A DNA stretch of 5,190 nt, taken from Pseudomonadota bacterium (GTDB lineage Bacteria > Myxococcota > Bradymonadia > UBA4248). Below, piece by piece: positions 4,582 through 5,190 of the stretch. Both the position numbers and the translations under genes were made by a program. The notes beneath the pieces are model-generated. The model was given only the letters and a program-made list of their open reading frames with translations, ran no database searches and was not told the DNA's origin. The stretch covers positions 1 to 5,190 of the forward strand of contig JAGBXG010000120.1 of assembly GCA_017629415.1 (NCBI GenBank). Direction: 5' to 3'. The stretch's first letter is position 1; each line of letters starts with the position of its first letter.

Positions 4582-5190
4582 ATGTTTGAAACTACACAAA
4601 AGCTATTAAAATTTGCGTTTGGCACATTGGCATCATTGGGTACTTTGTTTACGGCAACAGGCTGTGATGAACATGCATTTCATGCCACAAAACTGGAAGT
4701 TCCGGAATGTTGCCAAAAAATTCAGGATGCAGGCGATGAACCAGGGTTTCGTGAATGTCTGAAACTTTATGCGGAAACCGGCTTGTGTGCCTTGTCACCA
4801 GGTGATGATTTTCCCGGACCTTCTGTGATGTATGGTCCTGAACCTGTGGATCCTACGCCAGATCCTGAATCTTGTGATTTCGTCAATCCCTATTGTGAAA
4901 CACAGGAAATGGCAGTCGAATGTATCGATAATAAGAAGGTTTACAGCACTTGTTATTTTTGTGAAGCCTATAAAAAAGCCTTGTATTGTTACGATGCGGG
5001 CAATACCATTTATGGACCGCCGCCTGCCGAAGTAGGTGAACCGTGTTTTGGGGCTACTTCATACTGTGATGCCTGGCAAAATGCCGTTCATTGTGAAGAT
5101 GGCCTTGTTACAAAATATGAGGAAGGCTGTTACAGGGGAGAGTGTTCTGTAGATTCTGCAGGCAATATTTCCTGTTTAAAACGCACCGAT
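4582..5190 (+). CDS. Second cysteine-rich lipoprotein of the cluster, 3' part outside the window
   Basis: Two hundred and three codons are visible without a stop. The signal peptide ends in the lipobox TATGC (lipidated Cys28), with Asp29 following. Region A repeats the design of the first lipoprotein: ECC (Cys43-Cys44), 14 residues, Cys59, 9 residues, Cys69, then YGPEPVDP at 84-91. Region B uses a different pattern, Cys98-x6-Cys105-x8-Cys114-x9-Cys124-x2-Cys127-x8-Cys136, followed by YGPPP at 144-148. Region C begins the same way (Cys155-x6-Cys162-x8-Cys171), continues with Cys183, Cys188 and Cys198, and reaches the window edge. The gene starts 17 nt after the radical SAM stop and is likely in the same operon. 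The signal peptide aligns without gaps to that of the first lipoprotein (Lys, Lys, Ala, Gly and TGCD in register). No named family is recognised; the role as a modification substrate or partner of the radical SAM enzyme is inference. Confidence 0.87.
   Translation, partial: MFETTQKLLKFAFGTLASLGTLFTATGCDEHAFHATKLEVPECCQKIQDAGDEPGFRECLKLYAETGLCALSPGDDFPGPSVMYGPEPVDPTPDPESCDFVNPYCETQEMAVECIDNKKVYSTCYFCEAYKKALYCYDAGNTIYGPPPAEVGEPCFGATSYCDAWQNAVHCEDGLVTKYEEGCYRGECSVDSAGNISCLKRTD

Noticed and set aside
4832..5035. 67-aa plus-strand frame
   Set aside because: It lies within the second lipoprotein gene in another frame, while the gene's own frame shows a signal peptide and regularly spaced cysteines.

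Overview
The window comes from a Gram-negative bacterium of moderate GC content. An outer-membrane-barrel-like secreted protein, a MepA-type (M74) murein endopeptidase and three lipoprotein signal peptides all imply a diderm envelope. Cysteine-rich, acidic secreted lipoproteins with weakly conserved spacing are common in Myxococcota and related 'deltaproteobacterial' lineages, so that is my best guess. The lineage is inferred from protein style only; no marker gene is present.

Left part (1-2343): two divergent genes share a 146-bp intergenic region. On the minus strand is the N-terminal part of a secreted, probably beta-barrel protein with a GTG start, running off the left edge. On the plus strand is a 614-aa lipoprotein with an N-terminal M74 endopeptidase domain holding the complete zinc and catalytic residue set, plus a long C-terminal extension containing HEAT-like helical repeats. 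A perfect 9-bp inverted repeat lies midway between two opposed TATTAT boxes and looks like a shared operator.

Middle part (2344-2661): a 318-bp gap without a convincing gene. It holds a GC-rich segment with three arms that can form competing hairpins (probably a dispersed intergenic repeat or a structured RNA), a good sigma70-like promoter, and a small palindrome next to the ribosome binding site of the next gene.

Right part (2662 to the right edge): a three-gene, same-strand cluster made of a cysteine-rich repeat lipoprotein, a radical SAM/SPASM enzyme and a second cysteine-rich lipoprotein that is cut by the window edge. The enzyme looks like the one in the 'rSAM/lipoprotein system' known mainly from Bacteroidetes. 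Both lipoproteins carry repeated CC-x(n)-C-x9-C modules and recurring Tyr-Gly-(Val/Pro) motifs followed by Pro/Asp/Glu-rich linkers, and their signal peptides align with each other. The simplest model is that the cytoplasmic radical SAM enzyme modifies both lipoproteins, at Cys or at the YG(V/P)P sites, before they are exported and lipidated. This cluster is the most interesting content of the window. A possible RNA switch, with two alternative pairings of one arm, sits directly in front of the radical SAM start codon.
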